The notes below the pieces were generated by a model that was not told the DNA's origin, did no database searches, and saw only the letters and a program-made list of their open reading frames with translations. The position numbers and the translations under genes are program-made. Shown piece by piece: positions 48,968 through 57,460 of a DNA stretch of 64,000 nucleotides (the stretch's first letter is position 1; every line of letters begins with the position of its first letter). Origin of the DNA: Polaribacter filamentus (GTDB lineage Bacteria > Bacteroidota > Bacteroidia > Flavobacteriales > Flavobacteriaceae); assembly GCF_002943715.1 (NCBI RefSeq), contig NZ_MQUA01000013.1:1481001-1545000 (forward strand), read 5' to 3'.

Positions 48968-49097
48968 TGCTAACACCGTGTATAATTAATGGCTAGTTCT
49001 CGCTTACTTACGAAAGTCCTCGCGGACTTTCTAGTTAGTTTTTATTTGCTAAATTAGGTGCTTAAACACGCAACAAACCATATACAAACCGTTGGCA
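48968..49097 (+). repeat. attC site 35
   Basis: R'' TGCTAAC, R' GTTGGCA, type A stem. Confidence 0.88.
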
Positions 49098-49168
49098 ACA
49101 ATTAATGCTGAACGTAAATTGAATAGAAATCAAACCGGAGCTATAATTATTATAGAATTTGTGCTTTC

Positions 49169-50635
49169 TTATCTATTTTTAGATTCCAGTTTTGTAACCA
49201 TATCTTTTGCATAACTATTTTCTGAATCCAGTGCAAATGCTTTTTTATATGCCTTTAATGCCTTTTTTTTATTACCACTAGAATAATATATCTGACCTAA
49301 ACTATCCCATATGTTACTATTATTAGGAAATAATTCAATGTTTAATTCAGCGATTATTATGGCTTTATCAAGCTTATTATTTCTCGAAAGTATTCCGCCC
49401 AATCTACTCAAATAAAAGGGTTTGTCTATTTTATCACCAAATTTCATTTTGATGCTAGATGCTAGTTCGTTGGGTGCTCCTTTATAGTGATATGCAAAGT
49501 CTAAAAGTGTACTTACAAAATTTACTTCAATGTTTTTTGGGGTATATGTTGGATCAAAAAACATTTTATCAACCCACCACCCAATTCTAGACACACTATC
49601 TGTTAATGAAGAGGTCGCGTATAAAATCACTATATCTTCCTCAGGAAACCATCTAAAATCGTAAAAGAAAGTTGCATTGCTACCATCATGAGCGACCATA
49701 TTTGTTCCTCGTGGAGTTTTAAAAATTACCCATCCGTATGCATAATAACTTGTTTCTCCCTCAAATTCGAGAATATAGGGAGTGGTTAACTTCTTTGTGG
49801 CAGATTTGGATAGCACTTTATTTGACCTTAAGGCTAGATACCATTTAAACATATCTTCTTGAGTAGAGTTAATTCCTCCATTTCCAAGTAATACCCGAGA
49901 TACTTTACCATCCTGTTGGTAACGTGATACCATACTTCCTGTATTTATAACTTGATAATTATAGCCTTTAGCTAGAATACAGTTTTCCCATTTTGGCAAC
50001 AGATACCCTGTATGATACATTTCAGCAGGTAGAAATAAATACTCATTTAAAAATGACTCATAAGATTGCCGAGAAACCAATTCAATAATTCTTGCTAAAA
50101 TACTATAGCCTGCATTAGAATATTCGTGCTTTTGACCTGGTTGATGTAATAATTTTGTTGCAAACAATTGTTTAAAATAATCATTAACAGAAATATGATC
50201 AAAGTCACTATTACCAATACCCTGAGTAATGCCTGCTGAATGAATTAATAATTGATGAATTGTGATATTTTTTTTGTCTTCTGGTAAATTTTTAAAAAAC
50301 TTACTAATTGGATCTTCCTCTTTTAATTTTCCTTGTTCCTCTAATTTTAAAATTGCCGTTGCAGTAAATTGCTTAGAAACTGAGCCAATGTCAAAAACTG
50401 TTTTGGTAGTATTTCTAACATTCTTTTCTTTATCTGCCATTCCAAAAGCTTCATTATAAAGAACCTTATCACCCCTTGCTATTAGAACAGCTCCAGTTAG
50501 TCCATTTTTTTCACTTTCCTGTAAATAGGCTGATATTCTATCAATAGCTTGCTTATCCTCATTTTGCTGAGCAGTTACCATAAATGTGCCTGTAGTTAAA
50601 TAAGCAAGCAGGATGGTTAATTTTGTAATTTTCAT
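49169..50635 (-). CDS. Serine hydrolase, beta-lactamase/class C fold with TPR (cassette C35)
   Basis: 488 residues on the minus strand, the only non-mobile cassette gene so oriented. Signal peptide (MVTAQQ); catalytic SxxK Ser85-Val-Ser-Lys88 in DIGSVSKQF, YSN at 172-174, HDGS near 315. C-terminal part (KLDKAIIIAELNIELFPNNSNIWDSLGQIYYSSG) is TPR-like. Periplasmic serine hydrolase of the beta-lactamase-related (DUF3471-free) group. Divergent from the histidine kinase across 198 bp that would hold both promoters. Confidence 0.88.
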   Translation of the reverse strand: MKITKLTILLAYLTTGTFMVTAQQNEDKQAIDRISAYLQESEKNGLTGAVLIARGDKVLYNEAFGMADKEKNVRNTTKTVFDIGSVSKQFTATAILKLEEQGKLKEEDPISKFFKNLPEDKKNITIHQLLIHSAGITQGIGNSDFDHISVNDYFKQLFATKLLHQPGQKHEYSNAGYSILARIIELVSRQSYESFLNEYLFLPAEMYHTGYLLPKWENCILAKGYNYQVINTGSMVSRYQQDGKVSRVLLGNGGINSTQEDMFKWYLALRSNKVLSKSATKKLTTPYILEFEGETSYYAYGWVIFKTPRGTNMVAHDGSNATFFYDFRWFPEEDIVILYATSSLTDSVSRIGWWVDKMFFDPTYTPKNIEVNFVSTLLDFAYHYKGAPNELASSIKMKFGDKIDKPFYLSRLGGILSRNNKLDKAIIIAELNIELFPNNSNIWDSLGQIYYSSGNKKKALKAYKKAFALDSENSYAKDMVTKLESKNR

Positions 50636-50833
50636 TTTACTATATATTTTAAATTATTCATCAAAGAAACAAGCATTTAGTCTTTTAAAATTTATAAAGT
50701 TATATACTTCCCAGTATTGGTTACTAAACCCTTAAAAAAAGGGATATCTTGTTTTTATAGACTTTCATAACATATTTTAGCCCTTAGCTACCAAATCTTA
50801 AAATGAATTGATTTAAAGATATATCTTAGCCTT

Positions 50834-51892
50834 ATGAATAAAAAATGGGTTGAAATAATTATCAATATTCTGTTCTGGATATTTAGCTCATGGCTAATAG
50901 TGTATTCATTTTCCATCACTGGACATCTTGTAGAAGTTCGAGAAGGAGTGATTACTGGGAATATAGAACACAGCTATTCACTAATTAGCTTCTTTATGAT
51001 TGGTCAGCCTTTTTTCGCCATTTATTTTTATGCCCAAGTCTATTTAATACAAGGATTAAAAAAGAGATCGAATATTCTTCCATTATTCATAAAATCTACC
51101 CTGTTTGCATTATTATTTTTAGGGCTTTTTAATGCGATTGTTTTTTTATTTTTCAAAAGCTACATCCATGTTATTTGGTTTCCCTCACTATGGTATGGCA
51201 TATTTATTTTCTATACAACAATCGCCGTAGGATACGGGTTTGTTAAGGTTTGGTTTACTATAGAACGAGACAAAAGGCAATTGGAATTGGTGAAAAATCA
51301 AACCGAGCTAAAGCTTTTAAAATCCCAATTACAGCCTCATTTTTTATTCAATACCATGAATAACTTATTGGCGATGGTCGATCAGAAGAACAATCCAAAG
51401 CTTGCAAAGAGCATTGATAAACTATCTGGTTTATTGCGTTATGTAGTTTACGATACTAAAAATGAAAAAGTACCTATCACACAAGAAATTCTCTTCCTTC
51501 AAAATTTTGCTGAATTGCATTTATTGCGATTTGAAGAAGATGAAATCGATTATACTTTTACTATTAAAGGAGAATACGACCAACAAGTCATTGAACCTGG
51601 AATCTTATTATGTTATATTGAAAACGCCTTTAAACACGGCGTGCAACCCGAAGAAAAATCGTTTATTAGCATACATATAGACATAAGCAATAAGGATAAA
51701 TTAAACTTTAGTATAAAAAATTCGATCCCCTCCTTTACTCCTAATCATGAAAAAGGTGGCTTTGGAATCGCATCCAATACCAATCGATTAGAATTAGCAT
51801 ATCCCAATAAACATAGCTTAGAAATTAGCAAGACATCTGAATATAAGGTGGAATTAAAAATTGAAACCGATGAAAGTAATCATAGTAGATGA
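50834..51892 (+). CDS. LytS-type sensor histidine kinase (cassette C35)
   Basis: 352 residues. Four hydrophobic helices (residues about 8-150), then the His_kinase domain with QLQPHFLFNTMNNLLAMV, IEPGILLCYIENAFKHGVQ and a GGFGIAS(N) nucleotide loop. Overlaps the response regulator by 23 nt, so they form one transcript. Confidence 0.92.
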   Translation: MNKKWVEIIINILFWIFSSWLIVYSFSITGHLVEVREGVITGNIEHSYSLISFFMIGQPFFAIYFYAQVYLIQGLKKRSNILPLFIKSTLFALLFLGLFNAIVFLFFKSYIHVIWFPSLWYGIFIFYTTIAVGYGFVKVWFTIERDKRQLELVKNQTELKLLKSQLQPHFLFNTMNNLLAMVDQKNNPKLAKSIDKLSGLLRYVVYDTKNEKVPITQEILFLQNFAELHLLRFEEDEIDYTFTIKGEYDQQVIEPGILLCYIENAFKHGVQPEEKSFISIHIDISNKDKLNFSIKNSIPSFTPNHEKGGFGIASNTNRLELAYPNKHSLEISKTSEYKVELKIETDESNHSR

Positions 51893-52559
51893 TGAGCCAA
51901 AAGCGTTAGAATTAATCGCTTCTTATTTAAAACATTTCGCAAGTTTTGACTTGGTAGCAACTTTTAGAAATGGTTTAAAAGCATTGGAGTTTCTTAATAC
52001 CAATACAGTAGATGTGGTTTTTCTAGATATAAATATGCCACATTTAAGCGGTTTATCTTTGTCCAAAATGATAGCACCAAAAACGGCTATTGTATTTACA
52101 ACCGCTTATTCTGAACATGCCCTAGAAAGTTATGATGTAAACACCACCGATTATTTATTAAAACCCATTAGTTTGGAGCGTTTTTCAAAAACTATTACCA
52201 AGCTAATCGATAAGCAAGAGCAGCAAAATAGTACTATACCAAACAATCTTGAAGCATCCCCTACTCTTTTTGTAAAGAGTGGATTAGAAACACATCAATT
52301 GCAAATTGTAGACATTAATCACCTTCAAAAAGACGGAAATTATATGTACTATTTTGTGAACGATAAAAAAATAATGGCTAGACAAAGTATTGGAGAAGCC
52401 TTAAATACTTTGCCAGAAAATTTTATCCAAATTCAAAAATCCTATATCGTTAATTTATCTAAAATAGATTCGGTTACCTCTACGCATGTACATATTGGTA
52501 ACACTCAAATACCTATGGGCACTCAATATAAGCCCATTGTAATAAATAAATTTAAGTAA
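51870..52559 (+). CDS. LytTR response regulator (cassette C35)
   Basis: 229 residues from ATG 51870 (TTG 51861 also possible). Receiver domain with DDE acidic pair, FLDINMP phosphoacceptor region and K in LLKPIS; C-terminal LytTR DNA-binding domain (YMYYFVNDKKIMARQSIGEAL, IQIQKSYIVNLSKIDS). Probable target is the divergent serine hydrolase. An intact two-component pair inside a cassette is unusual. Confidence 0.92.
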   Translation: MKVIIVDDEPKALELIASYLKHFASFDLVATFRNGLKALEFLNTNTVDVVFLDINMPHLSGLSLSKMIAPKTAIVFTTAYSEHALESYDVNTTDYLLKPISLERFSKTITKLIDKQEQQNSTIPNNLEASPTLFVKSGLETHQLQIVDINHLQKDGNYMYYFVNDKKIMARQSIGEALNTLPENFIQIQKSYIVNLSKIDSVTSTHVHIGNTQIPMGTQYKPIVINKFK

Positions 52560-52588
52560 TTATAGCTACCGTATTAATGAATAACTGT

Positions 52589-52718
52589 TGCCAACACCGT
52601 GTATAATTCATTGCTAGTTCTAGCTTACTTACGAAAACCCTCGCGGATTTTCTATTCAGTTTTTATTAACTAAATTAGATGCTTAAACACGCAACAAACC
52701 ATATACAAACCGTTGGCA
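52589..52718 (+). repeat. attC site 36
   Basis: R'' TGCCAAC, R' GTTGGCA, type A' stem. Confidence 0.88.
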
Positions 52719-52742
52719 AACATTTAGAAAAATTGAAGATTT

Positions 52743-53447
52743 ATGAAAATTATTACTTTAATTATACTTTTAGCTTCTTTAAATGCTTTTTCTCAAGAAA
52801 TCGGAATTTCAGACTTGGAAAAGTTAAAACAAAACTTGACTTCTGAAATAAATAAGCTAAATGATTCTTTAAAAAAAGTTAACATTCAAATAGCCGTCTT
52901 GAAATCTAAAGAAATCAAAAAAATGGTTTCGGATTCATCTTTAGTTTCTACAGCAAGAAAAGGAGCTTATATAAAAAAATCGTCTAACGTAATGGGAAAA
53001 ATAATCACCAAGTTGACAGAAAAAAAACAAGTGACTTTATTGGATTATTTTGATGGCTATTTTGGTGTTTGCACTGATTCAATTTGTGGATATATGAACG
53101 AATTATGGATTGAAAAGAACGAAAAAATATATGAATTTATAAAAGTAAAAAAGCAAGAACAAAAAGAACTTAAAAGATTAGAATACGAAAGTAATCTTAA
53201 ATTAAAAAAAGCAGAATATGCTAAATTAGAAAAAAATTATATTAAAAAATATGGACAGAAAACTTATAATAAACTAAAAGAAGGACATTACTGGATTGGA
53301 ATGAATAGAGAAATGGCTACAATCTCATTGGGAAGTCCTAAAGACATCAATAGAACTGTTGGCTCTTGGGGAGTTCACGAACAATGGGTTTATGAAAACA
53401 GATATCTATATTTTGAAAACGGAAAATTGACTTCTTACCAAAATTAA
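52743..53447 (+). CDS. Secreted coiled-coil/SH3-like protein (cassette C36)
   Basis: 234 residues. Signal peptide ending NAFSQ; coiled coil (residues 22-60); an SH3-like segment with a CGY; a second charged helix; and a C-terminal HYWIGMNREMATISLGSP that resembles the SmpA/OmlA (BamE-like) turn. Envelope location likely; function unknown. Confidence 0.7.
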   Translation: MKIITLIILLASLNAFSQEIGISDLEKLKQNLTSEINKLNDSLKKVNIQIAVLKSKEIKKMVSDSSLVSTARKGAYIKKSSNVMGKIITKLTEKKQVTLLDYFDGYFGVCTDSICGYMNELWIEKNEKIYEFIKVKKQEQKELKRLEYESNLKLKKAEYAKLEKNYIKKYGQKTYNKLKEGHYWIGMNREMATISLGSPKDINRTVGSWGVHEQWVYENRYLYFENGKLTSYQN

Positions 53448-53456
53448 AAAACGATT

Positions 53457-53589
53457 TGCCAACACCGTGTATGGTAAATTGCTGGTAAAAGCCTACTTAC
53501 GAAAATCCTCGGGGATTTTCTTGGTTTGTGTTTTATTTACTAAATTTAGTGCTTAAACTTGCAACTTTTCCTACACAACAACGTTGCCA
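53457..53589 (+). repeat. attC site 37
   Basis: R'' TGCCAAC, R' GTTGCCA, type A' stem. Confidence 0.88.
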
Positions 53590-53605
53590 TTAATACGAAA
53601 AAAAC

Positions 53606-53646
53606 TTTGCGGATTGAATAAAATGTAGTAACTTTGTAATTACAAA
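53606..53646 (+). promoter_or_regulatory. Bacteroidota-type promoter with palindromic operator for mazEF
   Basis: TTTG at 53606-53609, 19 bp, then TAACTTTG (53629-53636), the TTTG / TAnnTTTG pattern. A perfect 14-bp palindrome TTTGTAATTACAAA (53633-53646) overlaps the -7 element and would be a natural operator for autorepression by the MazE-MazF complex. The antitoxin ATG follows at 53655. Confidence 0.72.
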
Positions 53647-53654
53647 ATAAAGTT

Positions 53655-53900
53655 ATGGAAACAGCAATTATACAAATCGGAAATTCAAAAGGTCTGCGTT
53701 TAAGTAAGACTATTTTGGAAAAGTACAATATAAAAGACAAAGTTGAAATGATTTTGGAAAAGGGACAAATTATCCTAAAACCAATTGATAGCCCAAGAAA
53801 AAATTGGGAAAAAGCCTTTGAAAAAATGCGTGAGAATAATGACGACAGATTACTTTTCAATGATGTATTCGAGGATGAAAACTTTGAGGAATGGAATTAA
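53655..53900 (+). CDS. mazE: MazE-like antitoxin (cassette C37)
   Basis: 81 residues. AbrB/MazE swapped-hairpin start (AIIQIGNSKGLRLSKTILEKY) at residues 4-24, then an acidic C-terminal tail (NDDRLLFNDVFEDENFEEW) that would wrap MazF. Overlaps mazF by 10 nt. Confidence 0.9.
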   Translation: METAIIQIGNSKGLRLSKTILEKYNIKDKVEMILEKGQIILKPIDSPRKNWEKAFEKMRENNDDRLLFNDVFEDENFEEWN

Positions 53901-54214
53901 AGCAATACTCAATAGTACTTGTAAATCTTGACCCGACAATTGGTAGTGAAATTAAAAAAACTCGTCCTTGCGTGATTATATCGCCAAATGAAATAAATAA
54001 GTTTCTGAAGACAATTGTTGTTGCGCCAATGACAACAAATTTGAAAAAGTATCCGACCAGAATCGAAGTCAAGCATAACGACAAAAAAGGAATGATTGCA
54101 ATCGACCAAATTCGGACAATTGACAAATCGAGAATACTAAAAAAGTTTGACCGACTATCAAAATCTGAAATACAGAAATGCAAAGATATTATACGAGAAA
54201 CGTTTGTGGATTAA
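53891..54214 (+). CDS. mazF: MazF-like endoribonuclease toxin (cassette C37)
   Basis: 107 residues. MazF/PemK fold: DPTIGSEIKKTRPCVIISP at residues 15-33, the T/Q core VVAPMTTN and MIAIDQIRTIDKSRI. Cleaves single-stranded RNA. Translation is coupled to the antitoxin. Confidence 0.92.
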   Translation: MELKQYSIVLVNLDPTIGSEIKKTRPCVIISPNEINKFLKTIVVAPMTTNLKKYPTRIEVKHNDKKGMIAIDQIRTIDKSRILKKFDRLSKSEIQKCKDIIRETFVD

Positions 54215-54251
54215 AATCATAAACTGACAATAATAACGCTGAAAGTACTAA

Positions 54252-54382
54252 TGGCAACACCGTATATAATTTATTGCTAGTTCCAGCCTACTTACGAAAA
54301 CCCTCGCGGATTTTCTATTCAGTTTTTATTAACTAAATTAGGTGCTTAAACACGCAACAAACCATATACAAGCACGTTAGCT
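54252..54382 (+). repeat. attC site 38 (last recognised)
   Basis: R'' TGGCAAC, R' GTTAGCT, type A' stem. Opens C38, for which no closing R'' AGCTAAC is seen to the right. Confidence 0.86.
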
Positions 54383-54446
54383 TTAATGCTAAAAAATGTA
54401 TCGTCCTAAAATAGGTTGACTAAAAATTAAACACTTTTAGTACACT

Positions 54447-54830
54447 ATGGAAACACCAACAAATCAGGCCTGTCGAAAAGACAGCTATCAAAAAGTTACT
54501 TTCGAGTACAAACTTTTTGTCATTGACCAAATCAATAATGGTCAAATATCCGCTAACTTTGCTTCTAAGAAGTACAATATTTCACGAACAACAATACACT
54601 ACTGGATGAAAAAATTAAGCAACTATTCCAATCAAAAAACCTTTATTTCAAAAGATGATGAGATTAAAAAACTCAAGGAAAGAATCGAGGATCTAGAAGG
54701 AATCAAAGAATTTCAACAAGAATTAATTGTTGAATTTGAGAAAGTTACGGGGGAGGAACTCTCAAAAAAGTACTTGCCCGAGGGATTGGCAAACGAAATT
54801 CAAAGAAAGAAGAAAAAGCTTTCAAAATAA
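54447..54830 (+). CDS. IS3-B transposase OrfA, copy 3
   Basis: Identical to the protein at 9944. Confidence 0.93.
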   Translation: METPTNQACRKDSYQKVTFEYKLFVIDQINNGQISANFASKKYNISRTTIHYWMKKLSNYSNQKTFISKDDEIKKLKERIEDLEGIKEFQQELIVEFEKVTGEELSKKYLPEGLANEIQRKKKKLSK

Positions 54831-54832
54831 AA

Positions 54833-55696
54833 TGGATTTACGAATCGCTCGGGATTACAAAACAAGCCTATTATCAAGGTGTTGAAAGGGAAAAAGTAAA
54901 AGAATTGGCAAGAGAAAAAGTGCTGAATTTAGTGCTTGAATACCGAAAAACACTACCCAAAACTGGAACAAGAAAGCTGTACGAATATTTAGAACCAAAA
55001 CTAATGGAAATCAATATCAAAATGGGGCGAGATGCCATAAACGATTTACTACGCTTAAGAGGAATGCTGATTAAAAAAACCAAGCGTTATTTTATTACAA
55101 CAGACTCCAAACACTTCTTTTATAAATCGCCTAATTTATTGACTGACTTGAAAATAACTCATAGCGAACAAGTCTTTGTAAGCGATATTACTTACATTAA
55201 AACCGATTCGGGTCACGCCTATTTAGCCCTTGTAACCGATGCGTATTCTCGTAAAATTATGGGCTGGAACTTGCAAGACAATATGAAAGTTTCGATGGTA
55301 AAAGAAGCATTAAGTATGGCTCATAAAAACTGCATTTTTAATCACAAAAACATCATTCATCATTCCGACAGAGGAATCCAATATTGCTGTCCAGATTACT
55401 CACAATATGCACAAAATAAAGGATTTATATTAAGCACAACCCAACAGTATGACCCTTATGAAAACGCAATTGCAGAACGAATAAATGGTATTTTGAAGTA
55501 CGAATTTGCATTAAAAAACACTATTAAATCTGTAGAAATCGCTCAAAAAATGGTGAAAGAAGCTGTAGCACTTTACAACAACCAAAGAATGCATTGGAGT
55601 TTAGATTTAAAAAAACCACAAGAAGTTCATTTACAATACAATCAACATGAAAACAAAAATTATAAACGAGTTAAAGTTACTACTTTAGCGCCGTAG
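54833..55696 (+). CDS. IS3-B transposase OrfB, copy 3
   Basis: DDE core as at 10330, read by -1 frameshift from OrfA. Confidence 0.93.
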   Translation, partial: WIYESLGITKQAYYQGVEREKVKELAREKVLNLVLEYRKTLPKTGTRKLYEYLEPKLMEINIKMGRDAINDLLRLRGMLIKKTKRYFITTDSKHFFYKSPNLLTDLKITHSEQVFVSDITYIKTDSGHAYLALVTDAYSRKIMGWNLQDNMKVSMVKEALSMAHKNCIFNHKNIIHHSDRGIQYCCPDYSQYAQNKGFILSTTQQYDPYENAIAERINGILKYEFALKNTIKSVEIAQKMVKEAVALYNNQRMHWSLDLKKPQEVHLQYNQHENKNYKRVKVTTLAP

Positions 55697-55848
55697 GAAT
55701 GTTGATAAGTTTTTAAAACCCGAAGGGAAATTTTTAAAAAACTTATCAATGTTCCGGCAATAAAGTATAAATTTGAAAAGCAATTATTAACCTTAAAAAA
55801 GGTCAACGTATAATAGGATAAGACAAAAAATACTTCCATTCAATAACT

Positions 55849-56921
55849 TAACGCAACAAATCTAAATTTATAGATTTGTAAAATGATAGTAAAAAAACAC
55901 AGACGACTTACCCTTAAAGAAAGAGTCCAAATTCAGACACTTTTAAACGAAAAAAAGACCAAAACATACATTGCTAAAACTCTTGATAGAGCACCTTCTA
56001 CAATCTCCAGAGAAATCAATAAATGGGTGCTAGATAATAATGATATTTATGATGCTGAACTAGCACATTGGAATGCAAAAGATGAGTACGCTAACAAAAG
56101 GAATAGAGATAAAATAAGTACATATTCTCTGTTAAGATTTTTTGTATATAAAGGACTTTTATCCAATTGGACTCCTGAACAAATTTCTGGGAGACTTAAA
56201 GAATTGTATCCGAATGATCCTATAATGGCTATTTCTCACGAAGCAATATATAGACACATTTATACAAGACCACAAGCTAGTTTAAATAAAAAACTAATCA
56301 AGCTGCTCGTTCGTAAAAAAACAACAAGAAACCACTCTAAAAAAAGACGTGGTGGAGGAAGTAAAATAGTCAATCAAGTCAGTATTGACAATAGACCTGG
56401 ACATATTGAACTTAGACTTGAAGCTGGACATTGGGAAGGTGATTTAGTCATTGGAAAAGATCATAAAAGTGCTATTGGAACCATTGTTGAACGCAAAATA
56501 AGATTTACTATAATAGTAAAATTAAACTCTAAAAAAGCAGATGAAGTGGCTAAAGAATTTTCTAAAAAGTTAAATCAATTAAACAATAATCTTAAAAAAT
56601 CTATGACTTACGACAATGGAATTGAAATGGCAAGACATGAAAAAATTACTGAAAATACCGGTATGAAAATTTACTTTGCTCATCCATATTCTTCTTGGGA
56701 AAGAGGTACTAATGAAAACACAAATGGACTCATAAGAAGGTATCTACCTAAAGGAACAAACTTTAATGAAATTAGCGAAAATCAACTCCAAATTATTCAG
56801 GAAAAACTTAATAATAGACCACGAAAAATTATTGGGTATAAAACACCTCTTGAAATGATCAATATTGAACTAAAATTAGTAGCTTAGTAACATCAAAAAG
56901 TAATAACGTTTTGTTGCGTTA
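55849..56921 (+). mobile_element. IS30-family insertion sequence
   Basis: About 1.07 kb bounded by inverted repeats TAACGCAACAAA (55849-55860) and TTTGTTGCGTTA (56910-56921). Exact ends and target duplication are not certain. It sits beyond IS3-B copy 3 at the distal end of the cassette array. Confidence 0.85.
55883..56887 (+). CDS. IS30-family transposase
   Basis: 334 residues. N-terminal helix-turn-helix (YIAKTLDRAPSTISREINKW); DDE domain with LEAGHWEGDLVIGK, MTYDNGIEMARHEKI and the C-terminal SSWERGTNENTNGLIRRYLPKGTNF, the IS30 signature. Apparently intact. Confidence 0.95.
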   Translation: MIVKKHRRLTLKERVQIQTLLNEKKTKTYIAKTLDRAPSTISREINKWVLDNNDIYDAELAHWNAKDEYANKRNRDKISTYSLLRFFVYKGLLSNWTPEQISGRLKELYPNDPIMAISHEAIYRHIYTRPQASLNKKLIKLLVRKKTTRNHSKKRRGGGSKIVNQVSIDNRPGHIELRLEAGHWEGDLVIGKDHKSAIGTIVERKIRFTIIVKLNSKKADEVAKEFSKKLNQLNNNLKKSMTYDNGIEMARHEKITENTGMKIYFAHPYSSWERGTNENTNGLIRRYLPKGTNFNEISENQLQIIQEKLNNRPRKIIGYKTPLEMINIELKLVA

Positions 56922-57073
56922 CAACGTTGAATCCAAGATTCTTCAACTGTACTTTGTTCACAAATTACATTGGTAGATAAAAATAGATTGTAGAAAATTT
57001 GTACAATCTGAATAGGATTAAGCTTATTAACCTACTGACTTTCATTAAACTACACGATATAATAAATTTATAG

Positions 57074-57460
57074 CTACTTTTTGAAATAGCTTTCTATTAA
57101 AGTGACTAATTCTAATCTATTAACTGGTTTAGCCAAGTAGTTGTTGCAGCCTGCTTCAATTAGTTTTTCTTTGTTAGTAGGTAATGCTATACCTGTCTGT
57201 GCAATTATAATAACGTCTTTGTTAAATTCTCGAATTTTTCGGGCTGCTTCATCTCCATTTAAGCCTGGCATCTGAATATCCATCAAGATTAAATCAATAT
57301 CAGGATTCTTGTAGCAAATATCTATGGCTTCAATACCTGTTTTTGCTCTAAATACTTGTTCTTGGAATTCTTTAACGTTGATTGTTAAAAGCATTGCAGA
57401 CACTTCATCATCTTCCGCAATTAATATTTTTAAACCAGAGACTTTAGGGTTTTTAATCAT
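57074..57460 (-). CDS. Response regulator receiver protein
   Basis: 128 residues, a receiver domain alone: acidic EDD at 16-18, phosphoacceptor Asp61 in LMDIQMPGLNG, and K110 in LAKPV. No output domain, so it acts by protein contact. Overlaps the 3' end of the upstream histidine kinase gene by 8 nt and is its probable partner. Confidence 0.93.
   Translation of the reverse strand: MIKNPKVSGLKILIAEDDEVSAMLLTINVKEFQEQVFRAKTGIEAIDICYKNPDIDLILMDIQMPGLNGDEAARKIREFNKDVIIIAQTGIALPTNKEKLIEAGCNNYLAKPVNRLELVTLIESYFKK

Larger units (their letters stand above)
54397..55825 (+). mobile_element. IS3-B, copy 3
   Basis: 1429 bp, begins 21 nt after the attC G at 54376. A-tract flanks are consistent with an AAA duplication. 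Followed after about 23 bp by an IS30 element. Confidence 0.93.

Noticed and set aside
3957..54382. Irregular array of similar 20-nt hairpins suggesting CRISPR
   Set aside because: Spacing follows gene lengths, units are 130-bp attC sites, and there are no short spacers or Cas genes.
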